Positions 8,899 to 18,816 of a DNA stretch of 64,000 nt are shown in pieces (the first letter of the stretch is position 1; every line of letters starts with the position of its first letter). Under the pieces are notes generated by a model. That model was not told the DNA's origin, did no database searches, and worked only from the letters and a program-made list of their open reading frames with translations. The stretch comes from Francisella adeliensis (GTDB lineage Bacteria > Pseudomonadota > Gammaproteobacteria > Francisellales > Francisellaceae). The stretch spans positions 1,364,001 to 1,428,000 of the forward strand of contig NZ_CP021781.1 in assembly GCF_003290445.1 (NCBI RefSeq). Reading direction: 5' to 3'. A program made the translations under genes and the position numbers.

Positions 8899-9779
8899 TG
8901 CAAAATTTACAAAAAAGTTTTCGACATACGCTAATCTATTTGGTGCCTATGGTATGGTTTTTAGTATTTTTACTAATACCTTTTATCTTTGTAATAGGTA
9001 TAAGTTTTACATTACCTGCTGATGGTACACCACCTGTCACACATATTTTTGATTATAGTGATAGTACTATTCACTTCACTCTGTATCTTAGAAACTATCT
9101 TGAGCTTATTCACTATAATATTATATTTATAGCTCTTTTTAACTCTCTCAAAATAGCTATTGTCACAACGATATTATGTATATTAATTGGCTACCCAATG
9201 GCACTTGCTTTATCACGAGCAGAGAAAAAAACTCAGCTATTTTTTTTAATTTTAATTGTGATTCCGTACTGGACTTCTTTCTTACTTAGGACTTATGCTT
9301 GGGTAACTTTATTAGGTAATCATACATTTAATGAGTTTCTAATGAGTTTAGGACTACCGAGCATGGCTTTACTTTATAATGATTTTTCAATGTATCTTGG
9401 TATGGTTTATTGTTACCTACCTTTTTTAGTTTTGCCACTTTACAGCACTCTTATTAAGATAGATCCTACGCTATACGAAGCTGCTGAAGATTTAGGCTCA
9501 AAACCTATAAATTCATTTTTCAAAATCACTCTACCACTTTCTATGCCAGGACTTATAGCTGGTAGTTTATTGATATTTATCCCTGCTGTTGGTGAAGTGG
9601 TTGTGCCTCAAATTATGGGTGGTATGAACTCACTAATGATTGGTAATATTATTTGGGAAGAGTTTTTTACCTCAAACAACTGGGGTATGGCTGCAGCAAT
9701 TTCTGTAGCCTTAATTGCAATATTGGCGTTACCGATATTGTGGATGCAACGAATACAAGTCAAAAAGACTTTTATATAA
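8898..9779 (+). CDS. potH: Polyamine-type ABC transporter permease (PotB/PotH)
   Basis: A 293-residue permease with six membrane segments and the EAA loop (EAAEDLGSKPINSFFKITLP) that contacts the ATPase. The ATG at 8898 overlapping the potG stop is chosen; the longer frame from 8862 would overlap potG by 37 bases and lacks family similarity there. Forms a heterodimer with the next gene product. The order ATPase-PotH-PotI is the usual one for this family. Confidence 0.87.
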   Translation: MQNLQKSFRHTLIYLVPMVWFLVFLLIPFIFVIGISFTLPADGTPPVTHIFDYSDSTIHFTLYLRNYLELIHYNIIFIALFNSLKIAIVTTILCILIGYPMALALSRAEKKTQLFFLILIVIPYWTSFLLRTYAWVTLLGNHTFNEFLMSLGLPSMALLYNDFSMYLGMVYCYLPFLVLPLYSTLIKIDPTLYEAAEDLGSKPINSFFKITLPLSMPGLIAGSLLIFIPAVGEVVVPQIMGGMNSLMIGNIIWEEFFTSNNWGMAAAISVALIAILALPILWMQRIQVKKTFI

Positions 9780-9788
9780 GGAGCTAGT

Positions 9789-10586
9789 ATGAAAAAATTC
9801 TCATTTAGTAATATTATGCTTATGCTTGGCTTAGTATTTTTATATATCCCATTAGTAATACTTGTATTATTTTCATTTAGTGATTCAGAGATTATCAATC
9901 TATGGGGTGGGTTTACTTTTAACTGGTATCATGAAGCAATTCACGATACAGACATCATTAATGCAACTATTACAAGCCTCAAAATAGCAACTATTACTGC
10001 GGTTATTTCCACTTTTTTAGGAACTATTGTTGCTTATGCTATTACTAGGTTTCATTTTTTTAGAAGTCGAAGTTTTTTATATGGGCTAGTTGCTACCCCA
10101 TTGGTATTACCAGATATTATACTAGGTGTTGCATTCTTGCTGATGTTTTCTGCTTTAGGGCAGTTTATCGGTTGGCCAACAGAGCGAGGAACTACAACAG
10201 TAGTTATAGCCCATGTAACAATGTGTACAGCTTATGTAACTATCGTAATGCAATCACGCATCGCTAGTGTAGATATATCTCTTGAAGAGGCAGCATTAGA
10301 TCTAGGTGCTGGGCCTATCAAGACATTTTTCAGTGTCATGATTCCACAACTTTTGCCCGCCTTAATTACATCTGCTTTACTTACATTTACATTGTCTATA
10401 GATGATTTAGTTGTTACAGAATTTGTTGCTGGTAGTGATAACCCTACCCTGCCGATGTATATTTATTCAACAGTTAAAAATGGTCCTACACCAGAGATAA
10501 ATGCTTTAGCTACTATTATGATAGCTATTATAGTGATTGGTGTATTAGCCGCTATGCTTATTTCTTCAAGATTTAAAAGAAAATAG
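9789..10586 (+). CDS. potI: Polyamine-type ABC transporter permease (PotC/PotI)
   Basis: A 265-residue partner permease with six membrane helices and an EAA loop (EEAALDLGAGPIKTF). A good ribosome site (AAGGAG at 9778-9783) precedes the ATG by six bases. It closes the three-gene operon; no solute-binding protein gene follows, and the next gene is a catalase behind a 247-base gap. The periplasmic binding component must be encoded elsewhere. Confidence 0.87.
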   Translation: MKKFSFSNIMLMLGLVFLYIPLVILVLFSFSDSEIINLWGGFTFNWYHEAIHDTDIINATITSLKIATITAVISTFLGTIVAYAITRFHFFRSRSFLYGLVATPLVLPDIILGVAFLLMFSALGQFIGWPTERGTTTVVIAHVTMCTAYVTIVMQSRIASVDISLEEAALDLGAGPIKTFFSVMIPQLLPALITSALLTFTLSIDDLVVTEFVAGSDNPTLPMYIYSTVKNGPTPEINALATIMIAIIVIGVLAAMLISSRFKRK

Positions 10587-10833
10587 CTCAAATAGATACA
10601 AGCAAAGCAAATACAATGAAAAGACTGTTGTTTTAATCATAGAGTAATCCCATGAAAATAGGAATCTTCTCAGCTTTTTTTGCACACTTAAAAAGATACT
10701 CGCCTACATCGTATAAGCTTTCTTTACTAACCCTATAAGCATAATATTCTCAGTTTTCCTTTTCATTATTATCTACCCTATGTAGAATGAATTTAGACAC
10801 TTGAATTTAACTACTTAAGCTAAGGAGCTAATC

Positions 10834-12282
10834 ATGTCTAAAAAAACAACTATGACTACTTCTGCAGGATGTCCAATAGCAGATAACCAAAATTCTCTAA
10901 CTGCTGGTGAGAGAGGTCCTGTACTACTCCAAGACTACCAACTTATAGAAAAACTAGCACATCAAAATCGTGAAAGAATACCAGAGCGAGTTGTTCACGC
11001 TAAAGGTTGGGGTGCTTATGGTACTTTTAAAGTTACAAACCCAGATATTAGCAAATACTCTAAAGCTAAGTTTTTACAATCAAATAAAGAAACTGAAGTT
11101 TTATTAAGATTTTCAACTGTTGCAGGTGAACTAGGTGCTGCAGATAACGAGCGAGATGTAAGGGGCTTTGCGCTTAAGTTCTATACAGAAGAAGGTAACT
11201 GGGACTTGGTTGGTAACAATACTCCTGTATTTTTTGTGCGTGACCCTAAAAAATTTCCTGATTTTATTCACACTCAAAAACGCCATCCGAAAACAAACCT
11301 AAGAAGCTCTACAGCTGCTTGGGATTTTTGGTCATTAAGTCCTGAGTCATTACATCAACTTACAATCCTTTTCTCTGATCGTGGTTGCCCTAAGACACCT
11401 ATGCACATGAATGGCTATGGTTCTCATACTCTTAGTTTAATTAGTGATGATAATAAACGCTACTGGGTGAAATGGCATTTTAAAACTCAACAAGGTCATG
11501 AGCATTATACAAACCAAGAAGCTGAAAAAGTTATTGGTAAAACTCGTGAAGGTTATCAAGAATCATTGTTTTACACTATTGAATCAGGTAAGTATCCTAA
11601 ATGGGATGTTCAGGTGCAAATAATGCCTGAAGAAGATGCTGATAAAACTAGTTACAACCCTTTTGATCTAACTAAGGTTTGGCCACATAGTGAATACCCG
11701 ATGATTGATGTTGGTGAACTTGAGTTAAATCGTAATCCTGATAACTATTTCGCCGAGATTGAGCAAGCTGCTTTTAGCCCTTCAAACATCGTACCAGGTA
11801 TTGGTTTTTCACCAGATAAAATGCTTCAAGCTAGAATCTTCTCTTATGCTGATGCACATAGATATAGATTAGGTACACACTATGAGGCTCTACCTGTAAA
11901 TGCTCCTAAATGTCCTGTACATCATTATCACAAAGATGGTTCGATGAGATTTTTTGATAATTTTGCAAAAAATTGTGATGCTTATTATGAGCCAAATAGT
12001 TTTAATGGTGCTACTGAAGACGATAAGTACAAAGAACCTCCACTAAAAATAAGGGGCGATGCAGACTACTATAACCATAGAATAGGTAATGATGATTATA
12101 GCCAGCCTAGAGCATTATATGAGCTTTTTAATAATGACCAAAAATCGCGTTTATTTATGAATATAGCTGAATCTATGCAAGGTGTACCTAAGCATATAAT
12201 AGAAAGGCAATTAGCTCATTTTGAGAAAATCTGTACAACTTATGCTGATGGTGTGAAACAAGCTCTAAGTAGCTTAAGCTAA
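10834..12282 (+). CDS. Monofunctional haem catalase
   Basis: A 482-residue small-subunit catalase that splits hydrogen peroxide. The catalytic His lies in [12 protein letters not shown] (His near residue 56), the catalytic Asn in NTPVFFVRD, and the proximal haem Tyr in [14 protein letters not shown] near residue 338. Length and the N-terminal [10 protein letters not shown] segment fit clade 3 enzymes. It is preceded by an AAGGAG ribosome site and followed after 19 bases by a periplasmic MsrB gene, so the two probably form an oxidative-stress unit. Francisella is best known for the bifunctional KatG, so this may be an additional catalase. Confidence 0.93.
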   Translation: MSKKTTMTTSAGCPIADNQNSLTAGERGPVLLQDYQLIEKLAHQNRERIPERVVHAKGWGAYGTFKVTNPDISKYSKAKFLQSNKETEVLLRFSTVAGELGAADNERDVRGFALKFYTEEGNWDLVGNNTPVFFVRDPKKFPDFIHTQKRHPKTNLRSSTAAWDFWSLSPESLHQLTILFSDRGCPKTPMHMNGYGSHTLSLISDDNKRYWVKWHFKTQQGHEHYTNQEAEKVIGKTREGYQESLFYTIESGKYPKWDVQVQIMPEEDADKTSYNPFDLTKVWPHSEYPMIDVGELELNRNPDNYFAEIEQAAFSPSNIVPGIGFSPDKMLQARIFSYADAHRYRLGTHYEALPVNAPKCPVHHYHKDGSMRFFDNFAKNCDAYYEPNSFNGATEDDKYKEPPLKIRGDADYYNHRIGNDDYSQPRALYELFNNDQKSRLFMNIAESMQGVPKHIIERQLAHFEKICTTYADGVKQALSSLS

Positions 12283-12301
12283 TCAACTCTAAGGATAGAT
12301 T

Positions 12302-12817
12302 ATGAAAAAACTTCTTATTTTAACAACCCTTTTACCAGTTTTTGCATATTGTAATACTGAACCTTGGCAAAATTTCAACAAAGAGGAAAAACTTAAAAAG
12401 CTGTCTAAACTTCAGTATTCTGTAACACAAGAAGATGGTACTGAAAGAGCATTTCATAACAAATATTGGGATAACCATAAGCAAGGAATTTATGTAGATA
12501 TAGTCTCAGGCGAGCCTTTATTTAGCTCAACAGATAAATATGAGTCTGGTACAGGTTGGCCAAGTTTTTCTAAGCCAATAAACTCTAAGTTCATAAAACT
12601 TAACAAGGATAGCAGCTGGTTTATGACTAGAACAGAAGTTAATTCAAAATATGGCGACTCGCATCTTGGTCATGTATTTAATGATGGACCAAAGCCCACT
12701 GGCAAACGCTACTGTATGAATTCTGCCTCTTTAAAATTCATTCCAAAAGAAGATATGGAAAAAGATGGTTACGGCGAGTACTTATATTTGTTTGATAAAA
12801 AAGCTTCAAATAAATAA
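12302..12817 (+). CDS. msrB: Peptide-methionine (R)-S-oxide reductase, exported
   Basis: A 171-residue MsrB with an N-terminal signal sequence (cleavage likely after about residue 16-18), so it repairs oxidised methionine in the periplasm. Family landmarks are [35 protein letters not shown] and the catalytic [11 protein letters not shown] cysteine near residue 138. The two CXXC zinc sites of many MsrB proteins are absent, as in zinc-free forms. Catalase lies 19 bases upstream, and both deal with peroxide damage. The electron donor for the periplasmic form is not evident here. Confidence 0.9.
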   Translation: MKKLLILTTLLPVFAYCNTEPWQNFNKEEKLKKLSKLQYSVTQEDGTERAFHNKYWDNHKQGIYVDIVSGEPLFSSTDKYESGTGWPSFSKPINSKFIKLNKDSSWFMTRTEVNSKYGDSHLGHVFNDGPKPTGKRYCMNSASLKFIPKEDMEKDGYGEYLYLFDKKASNK

Positions 12818-12902
12818 ATTCTAGAAGTTATTGCTAAGCTATCTTTTTTAATCTAATATTCTCATATATTTATTCAAAATTATAAAGATTCTTCTCAATC
12901 CA

Positions 12903-13520
12903 ATGCAACAGTACGGCGAAACTTTACTCCAAGTATCATTATTCATATATGCGATACAATTTTTACCTCAAATAATACACAACCTCATAAATAAGAATAG
13001 CCTAGTAAATATAAGTATTCTCACACAATTTGGTATGTTATTTATAGTTCTATGTGACTTAGTCCAAGAGTTTCACAATGATGCACATTGGTCATTTATA
13101 CTAATCCCTCTTATCTACTGCACTTGCTTAACTATACAACAACTTCAAATCTCGCTAAACAACCGTAATTTAAACCCAGTTATAAACCTTATGTATGCGA
13201 TGCTACTATCTATTGCATTTCTAGCTATTAGATCTAATAATACTCTAGTACCTCAAACATCTATAGTTATAGAGTTAGCATTTAACTTTGCAATATGGGT
13301 TCCTCAGATACATAAAAACATCAAGCAAAAAAGATGTGATGGTTATAGTTTGCTATTTGTAGTTCTATCTCTTGTAGCGATACTCTGCGAACTTGCTAGT
13401 AGTTTAATTATTACGGATAATATTGTAATACATATAAATCTTATAGTTTGTTCATTCACAATCTGCTTTGTCCTATACCAAAAATTTTATTATAGGAATA
13501 CTACTTTACAAACTCGATGA
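12903..13520 (+). CDS. PQ-loop repeat membrane protein
   Basis: A 205-residue protein with about seven hydrophobic segments and two PQ-loop motifs, PQIIHN near residue 24 and PQIHKN near residue 137. The two repeats each of three helices are the mark of the SWEET/PQ-loop transporter group. Substrate unknown. Its 3' end overlaps bioY by four bases (ATGA), suggesting coupled translation and perhaps a shared role in small-molecule uptake; that is inference. Confidence 0.78.
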   Translation: MQQYGETLLQVSLFIYAIQFLPQIIHNLINKNSLVNISILTQFGMLFIVLCDLVQEFHNDAHWSFILIPLIYCTCLTIQQLQISLNNRNLNPVINLMYAMLLSIAFLAIRSNNTLVPQTSIVIELAFNFAIWVPQIHKNIKQKRCDGYSLLFVVLSLVAILCELASSLIITDNIVIHINLIVCSFTICFVLYQKFYYRNTTLQTR

Positions 13521-14038
13521 ATAGATTTCTACTACTCTTGACCTTAATCTGCTTATTAGCTTTAAGTGCTCAGATAAAAATAAATATAATTCCAACAATA
13601 CCTCTTACTTTACAAACTTATGCTATCTGTATGATTCTTATATTTGCACCTCTAGAGTTAGCAAGTATCAGTGTCTGTTTATATGTAGTACTTGGCACTT
13701 TAAATATCCCTGTATTTGCAGGTGGAGCTAGCGGTATAAATGTTTTGTTTGGATATACAGGCGGATATATATTAGGGTTTATTCTAGCTTCAACCCTCAT
13801 TTATTTGATAAGAAATGTGAAGACCTTGCAATTAACCAAATCAAATATTTTCATTTATGCAATAATTATTCACATAATTATAGTCGCTTGTGGATTTCTT
13901 CAATTAGGACTTTTAAAAAACTTCACATTTAGCTTATATAATGGGTTACTACCTTTACTATTACCAGCTTTGATAAAATCAACAATAGTATTAATAACCT
14001 ATCAACTATATAAGAAATTGAGGAATTATATAGACTAA
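13517..14038 (+). CDS. bioY: Biotin transporter BioY
   Basis: A 173-residue S-component of an ECF-type biotin importer with six membrane helices. The IPTIPLTLQTYAICM segment near residues 26-40 and the GGASGINVLFGYTGGYILGF stretch near residues 68-88 match BioY. No EcfA/EcfT genes are nearby; solitary BioY proteins are known to import biotin alone or with shared energising modules. It starts inside the end of the PQ-loop gene. An upstream BirA site was not found. Confidence 0.88.
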   Translation: MNRFLLLLTLICLLALSAQIKINIIPTIPLTLQTYAICMILIFAPLELASISVCLYVVLGTLNIPVFAGGASGINVLFGYTGGYILGFILASTLIYLIRNVKTLQLTKSNIFIYAIIIHIIIVACGFLQLGLLKNFTFSLYNGLLPLLLPALIKSTIVLITYQLYKKLRNYID

Positions 14039-14120
14039 ACTTATAATACTAACTATCCCACTACCAAAGAGCTAAATGGTTATGATATTATAGTTAAATA
14101 AAACACAGACACACAAAATT

Positions 14121-15176
14121 ATGTCAGGAAACACTTTCGGTAAACTTTTTACAGTAACTACTTGTGGCGAAAGCCATGGAGACTCTCTTGCAGCAATTAT
14201 TGATGGTTGTCCAGCGAACATTGAAATCACAGAAGCTGATATTCAGCTTGAGCTAGATAGACGCAAACCTGGTCAATCAAAATTTACAACTCAACGCAAA
14301 GAGCCTGATGAGGTAAAGATTATATCAGGAGTATTTGAGGGGAAAACTACTGGTACGCCAATTGGCTTAATCATAAAAAATCAAGACCAAAAATCTAAAG
14401 ATTATGGTGATATAAAAGACAAATTCCGCCCAGGCCATGCTGACTACACATACTTTAAGAAATATGGAGTTCGTGACTATCGAGGTGGTGGTAGATCTTC
14501 AGCTCGTGAAACTGCTATGCGTGTAGCTGCTGGGGCAATTGCAAAAAAAGTATTAGCTCATTTTGGAATTGAAATTTATGGTTACTGCTCTCAAATAGGT
14601 GAAATTAAAATTCCTTTTGCTGATAAAAACAATATCAATCAAAACTCTTTTTTTATCGCAAATAATGACTATATTGAAAAGTGTGAAAGTCTAATTCACA
14701 AAATTCGGAAAGAAGGTGACTCGATAGGTGCTGAGGTAACAGTAGTTGTTGATGGTCTCGAAGCTGGGTTAGGAAGACCAGTATTTGACAGACTTGATGC
14801 AAATATTGCTCATGCTTTGATGTCTATAAATGCAGTAAAAGCTGTATCTATAGGAGATGGTTTTGACTGTGTCGCTCAAAAAGGTAGTGAGCATCGTGAT
14901 GAAATCACAAAAGAAGATGGTTTTTTAACTAACCATGCAGGCGGTATCTTAGGTGGTATCTCAAGTGGGCAAGAGATTTTAGCTAAAGTAGCCTTTAAGC
15001 CAACATCTAGTATTTTAAAGACTGGTAAAACGATTGATACTAACGGTGAAAACACCAATATAATCACTAAAGGTCGCCATGACCCATGTGTTGGTATCCG
15101 TGGTGTTCCTATTGCTGAGGCTATGCTTGCTTTAGTAATTATTGATGAATTTTTAATATCAAAAGCATACATATAG
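14121..15176 (+). CDS. aroC: Chorismate synthase
   Basis: A 351-residue enzyme that converts EPSP to chorismate with reduced FMN, the last common step of aromatic synthesis. Signature stretches GESHGDSL (16-23), [18 protein letters not shown], and [19 protein letters not shown] are intact, as is the C-terminal [17 protein letters not shown]. Normal length. A dedA-family gene follows after six bases and may be co-transcribed. The other shikimate gene in the window, aroQ at 30111, is in a separate operon. Confidence 0.97.
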   Translation: MSGNTFGKLFTVTTCGESHGDSLAAIIDGCPANIEITEADIQLELDRRKPGQSKFTTQRKEPDEVKIISGVFEGKTTGTPIGLIIKNQDQKSKDYGDIKDKFRPGHADYTYFKKYGVRDYRGGGRSSARETAMRVAAGAIAKKVLAHFGIEIYGYCSQIGEIKIPFADKNNINQNSFFIANNDYIEKCESLIHKIRKEGDSIGAEVTVVVDGLEAGLGRPVFDRLDANIAHALMSINAVKAVSIGDGFDCVAQKGSEHRDEITKEDGFLTNHAGGILGGISSGQEILAKVAFKPTSSILKTGKTIDTNGENTNIITKGRHDPCVGIRGVPIAEAMLALVIIDEFLISKAYI

Positions 15177-15182
15177 AAACTT

Positions 15183-15779
15183 ATGAGTCAGCACGATTTT
15201 TATCAATTTCTTTTACACTGGGGCTACTTAGCTGTAGCTTTAGCAGTAATAATTGAAGGAGAGATATTTTTAATTATTGTAGGCATTACGACAGCTACAA
15301 CTCTTTTTAATTATCCTTTAGTTATACTAGCTGCAACTGCTGGAGCTATATTTCACGATAATAGTGTTTTTATATTTTCAAAACTCACAGGTAGAAAATT
15401 TATAGAAAAAAGACCTCATTGGCAAAAAAAGGTGGATAGATCTCTAAGAATTATTGATAAATACGACTCTTGGGCAATTTTAAGTGTTAGATTTTTGTAT
15501 GGGCTAAGAACAATAACTATTTTAATTATTGGTCTAGGTAATGTAAAAAAACTAAAATTTGTAGTCTTAGATGCTATAAGTAGTCTTATTTGGTCAACCA
15601 TCTATATTACATTAGGGTACTTTTTTGGTCATGCTATACTAAAATTAGTTGACCATGATGATATTATTCACTGGGTCCGTGATAACAAAGGGTTAACTAT
15701 ATTTATAGTTTTACTACTTTCAAGTATTATATATATCAGCTACAGAATATTTAAAAATTATCTCAAAAGGCATAAATAA
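15183..15779 (+). CDS. DedA-family inner-membrane protein
   Basis: A 198-residue polytopic protein of the DedA/SNARE-associated family. Typical features are the EGEIFLIIVG segment in the first re-entrant loop (the conserved acidic pair), the basic loop with RKFIEKRPHW and the FLYGLRTIT motif with its conserved arginine. DedA proteins are linked to undecaprenyl-phosphate or lipid flipping across the inner membrane. The stop shares a base with the ATG of the next gene. Confidence 0.88.
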   Translation: MSQHDFYQFLLHWGYLAVALAVIIEGEIFLIIVGITTATTLFNYPLVILAATAGAIFHDNSVFIFSKLTGRKFIEKRPHWQKKVDRSLRIIDKYDSWAILSVRFLYGLRTITILIIGLGNVKKLKFVVLDAISSLIWSTIYITLGYFFGHAILKLVDHDDIIHWVRDNKGLTIFIVLLLSSIIYISYRIFKNYLKRHK

Positions 15780-16534
15780 TGAGTAGATTAGATCTTTTAA
15801 AAAAAAGCACCGGTTCAAAAACAAATACTCCTACTAAAAAGCCATCTAGTCGAGGTGGCCTGCTCGGAGGAGAAACTAAACATCATAACAAAAGAAAAGA
15901 TGAGCTTGATGATGAAGACTTAAACTTAAATGATGATGACTTCCAGAATGAACTAAATGACTCTACTTCACCTGATTTCGATATTGATGATAATGATGAT
16001 GAAAGTAATGAAGATGTAAATATTATTGAACTTGATATCGATCTTGATAACAATGAAGGACTAAATATAGAATCTGATTTACTCAGTGATGATGAAGACG
16101 ATGAAACCTCAGAAGGTTCAAGTGAAGAACTAGAGCAGACTGATAATGATATAGAAAGTGATATATCAGAACGAGTTGAAGGGAAGGTTTTTGTAGACTA
16201 TAGTGAAGATGATATTAAAGTAGAGGTTGAATATAACTTTGAGCATCGTGAAGAGGCTTATGATAAGCATGTAAAAGTGATACAAGATGGTGGACTTGAA
16301 ATATCTGTAGCAAAAGTTCTTAACTTAGGCGATATTACTAGAGTATCGATTACTTTAAGTGAACTAAAAGAACAGGTTGGCTGTGAAGGTAGAGTGGTTT
16401 CTGTTTTTCCTCGTAACATTCGTGCTAGTGGTGATAAAAACCAATATAAATACATAGTTCAATTTATTGGTCCAAACGCTTCTGAGACTGAAAGAGTTCT
16501 TTCTAAATACCTTCTTGGTTTTAAAGGAAAATAA
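15779..16534 (+). CDS. Acidic protein with a possible C-terminal PilZ-like domain
   Basis: A 251-residue protein in two parts. Residues 1-40 are basic (SGSKTNTPTKKPSSRGG region) and residues 40-130 are a low-complexity Asp/Glu/Asn run, probably disordered. Residues 140-251 look folded, and their strand pattern with GRVVSVFPRN and YKYIVQFIGP resembles a PilZ beta barrel. However, the c-di-GMP-binding RxxxR and (D/N)xSxxG motifs are not seen. It lies between dedA and radA with near-zero spacing. Function unknown; the PilZ fold is a guess from pattern and might be wrong. No membrane segment. Confidence 0.7.
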   Translation: MSRLDLLKKSTGSKTNTPTKKPSSRGGLLGGETKHHNKRKDELDDEDLNLNDDDFQNELNDSTSPDFDIDDNDDESNEDVNIIELDIDLDNNEGLNIESDLLSDDEDDETSEGSSEELEQTDNDIESDISERVEGKVFVDYSEDDIKVEVEYNFEHREEAYDKHVKVIQDGGLEISVAKVLNLGDITRVSITLSELKEQVGCEGRVVSVFPRNIRASGDKNQYKYIVQFIGPNASETERVLSKYLLGFKGK

Positions 16535-16539
16535 CTCAA

Positions 16540-17913
16540 ATGGCTAAATCTAAAACTATTTTCATCTGCCAAGAATGTGGTGCTAGCTCTCCAAGATGGC
16601 AAGGTCAATGTCATAGTTGTAATCAATGGAACACTCTAATAGAAGAAGTAAAAACTGAAACTTCAAAAAAGCCTATTGCTAGGTCAGGCTTTGCTGGTAG
16701 TGTAACTAAAGCAACTCCATTAAGTAGCATACAAGGCAAAGAGCATAGTCGCACCCAAACAAATATTGCAGAATTTGATCGCGTTTTAGGTGGTGGTATC
16801 GTTAGGGGCTCAGTAACTTTAGTAGGTGGAGATCCTGGAATTGGTAAGTCATCAATATTGCTACAAATCATGGCATACCTTTCTCAAGAGAAAAAAGTAC
16901 TATATGTAAGTGGTGAAGAATCTCTTGAACAAATTGCACTTCGAGCAGAAAGACTTGATCTACGTAAAGATAAGCTACTAGTAATGTGTGAGACTAATAT
17001 AGAGCTCATAGCAAACTACATAGTTACTCAAAAACCTGAGATAGTAGTTATTGACTCTATCCAAACAATTTACAATCCTGAACTTTCATCGATGGTTGGT
17101 GGTGTCTCTCAAGTTAGAGAATCATCTGCGTACATCACTCAAGTTGCTAAACAGCATCAAGTATCTGTATTTTTAGTTGGTCACGTCACCAAATCCGGTG
17201 AAGTTGCCGGACCTCGTGTCCTTGAACATATTGTTGATGCTGTGATATTTATTGAATCACAAGATAACGGTCGCTACAGAATGATGCGAGCTTTAAAAAA
17301 TCGTTTTGGTGCTGTAAATGAAATTGGCGTATTTGCAATGACTGATCAAGGTATGAAAGAGGTCAAAAATCCATCTGCTATATTTCTAAACAATGGTCGT
17401 ACAAACCTAATTGGTAGCGTAATAGTCTCTGTATGGGAAGGTACTCGCCCTCTTTTAGTTGAACTACAATCTTTAGTTGTTGAAAAAAATCAAAATCAAC
17501 CACCTAAAAGGCTTTGTGTCGGTATAGATAGTAATCGCCTAGCCATGATTTTAGCTGTAATTCAACGCTATATGCATCTAGACCTATATGACAAAGATGT
17601 TTTTCTCAATGTGGTTGGAGGTATTAAAATCACAGAAACAAGTATAGATTTAGCTGTAATTGCTATTATATACTCTAGCTTAGAAGAAATTCAAATACCT
17701 CATAATATGCTGATAATGGGTGAAGTTGGTCTTTCTGGTGAAATTCGTCCTATCCCCTATGGCTTAGAAAGAATCAATGAGGCAACAAAACATGGCTTCA
17801 AGAAAATAATTGTACCAAAAGCAAATATTTCAAAGCTAACTAAAAAAACAAATGCTGATGTTATCGGTATTAGTAATTTAAAAGAACTTAAACAGTTAAT
17901 AATGGATTTATAA
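16540..17913 (+). CDS. radA: DNA repair protein RadA (Sms)
   Basis: A 457-residue RecA-like helicase that promotes branch migration in recombination. In order: an N-terminal four-cysteine zinc finger (CQECGASSPRWQGQCHSC, from residue 10), Walker A GGDPGIGKSS near residues 95-104, the RadA-specific KNRFGAVNEIG motif, and a C-terminal Lon-like region. All key motifs and the length are normal. It sits in a tight run with the acidic protein upstream and cvpA four bases downstream. Confidence 0.97.
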   Translation: MAKSKTIFICQECGASSPRWQGQCHSCNQWNTLIEEVKTETSKKPIARSGFAGSVTKATPLSSIQGKEHSRTQTNIAEFDRVLGGGIVRGSVTLVGGDPGIGKSSILLQIMAYLSQEKKVLYVSGEESLEQIALRAERLDLRKDKLLVMCETNIELIANYIVTQKPEIVVIDSIQTIYNPELSSMVGGVSQVRESSAYITQVAKQHQVSVFLVGHVTKSGEVAGPRVLEHIVDAVIFIESQDNGRYRMMRALKNRFGAVNEIGVFAMTDQGMKEVKNPSAIFLNNGRTNLIGSVIVSVWEGTRPLLVELQSLVVEKNQNQPPKRLCVGIDSNRLAMILAVIQRYMHLDLYDKDVFLNVVGGIKITETSIDLAVIAIIYSSLEEIQIPHNMLIMGEVGLSGEIRPIPYGLERINEATKHGFKKIIVPKANISKLTKKTNADVIGISNLKELKQLIMDL

Positions 17914-17917
17914 AACT

Positions 17918-18454
17918 ATGGAATTCCTACAAAGTCTAAACATTCTAGATATTTTCATCATTCTTAGTACTTTTATCATAAGCTTATTTGCTGCTGTTAA
18001 AGGTTTGATGAAAAACATCATTCAATTAATACTTATGATATTTGCTGTAGCACTAGCAGGTATTCTTGCTCAGAAAATTCAGTCTGCATATATTAATAAC
18101 TTTATAGAAGACCCAAATACAGCTTACATAGTTTCTTTTATATTAGTTCTACTAGGAGCTTATTTAATTATATTTGGGGTTATGAAAGTTTTCTTCAAGA
18201 AAAATGAGGAAAAAGAGGGTTTATCTAACACTTTTTTTGCTTTTTTTATTGCTCTGATCAGGTATTTATTCGTCTGGGCTTTAATATGCTCAACGCTTAA
18301 TTCTATCGATGCAGTGAAAGAACACAGTGTTTGGGAAAACTCACAGCTTAGACCTATACTTGTAAAAACCGGTAACTTTGCATATAACTCAAAAGTTAAA
18401 ATCCAAGAAACAAACCTAAAAGACTATGTACCTAAAGATGTTACTGGTGGCTAA
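17918..18454 (+). CDS. cvpA: CvpA-family membrane protein
   Basis: A 178-residue protein with four membrane segments. The opening NILDIFIILSTFIISLFAAVKGLMKN is the conserved CvpA start (one helix plus a GxxxG/KG turn). In enterobacteria CvpA is needed for colicin V export and bile tolerance; its mechanism is not known. Here it ends a dedA-to-cvpA run and is followed by a 362-base gap that leads to the pilin promoter. Confidence 0.85.
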   Translation: MEFLQSLNILDIFIILSTFIISLFAAVKGLMKNIIQLILMIFAVALAGILAQKIQSAYINNFIEDPNTAYIVSFILVLLGAYLIIFGVMKVFFKKNEEKEGLSNTFFAFFIALIRYLFVWALICSTLNSIDAVKEHSVWENSQLRPILVKTGNFAYNSKVKIQETNLKDYVPKDVTGG

Positions 18455-18566
18455 CATGTGAAAGAGTAAACACATAGATCAGTCCCTGCATATATCTCAC
18501 AAACATTTGAATTATCATACCCACATTTCAAGTTAGGTCGAAATAACTTGTTTACTACACAAGCTT

Positions 18567-18591
18567 GTCATTTCCACTCAAGTGGAAATCT
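18567..18591. repeat. Half copy of a palindromic intergenic repeat
   Basis: GTCATTTCCACTCAAGTGGA and following bases form a perfect short hairpin (ATTTCCACT / AGTGGAAAT). The segment is alignable base for base with the left half of the element at 19299-19371 (GTCATTCCCTCGCAGGAGGG), with compensating changes that keep the stem. The right half is not seen here. Confidence 0.6.
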
Positions 18592-18704
18592 CCCCCCAAG
18601 CTATCCACTTATAACCGCTTATTCTGTAATAAACATAAGGTATACCAAACTAGTATAATCAGAAATTTATATTAAAAAAAAATCATTTTTTTATCCAATT
18701 AAAC

Positions 18705-18732
18705 TTGCACACTATGAAAAACTATTTATAAT
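18705..18732 (+). promoter_or_regulatory. Likely sigma-70 promoter of the first pilin gene
   Basis: TTGCAC at 18705-18710 and a perfect TATAAT at 18727-18732 are separated by 16 bases. The predicted transcript has a leader of about 75 bases before the pilin ATG at 18817, which has an AAGGA ribosome site at 18800-18804. Strong transcription suits a major pilin. Confidence 0.65.
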
Positions 18733-18816
18733 GGTGATTACTTAGGGTTATAAGTTCCGGCTTACTAAGGCTCATAAGTAAGTAAAAAACAAAATATAAA
18801 GATAAGGAAAATTATC

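Larger units (their letters stand above)
18455..18816. other. Intergenic region before the first pilin gene
   Basis: This 362-base gap holds no credible reading frame. It contains a half copy of a palindromic repeat (18567-18591), the pilin promoter (18705-18732), and a leader of about 75 bases. The leader contains two similar direct segments ending in ATAAGT and a six-base hairpin (CTTACT / AGTAAG near 18760-18785). Confidence 0.7.

Noticed and set aside
10633-10756. Leftward open stretch of about 40 codons upstream of the catalase (YAYRVSKESLYDVGEYLFK)
   Set aside because: It reads like real protein but has no usable start and a stop just upstream; at most a decayed remnant, so not listed as a gene.
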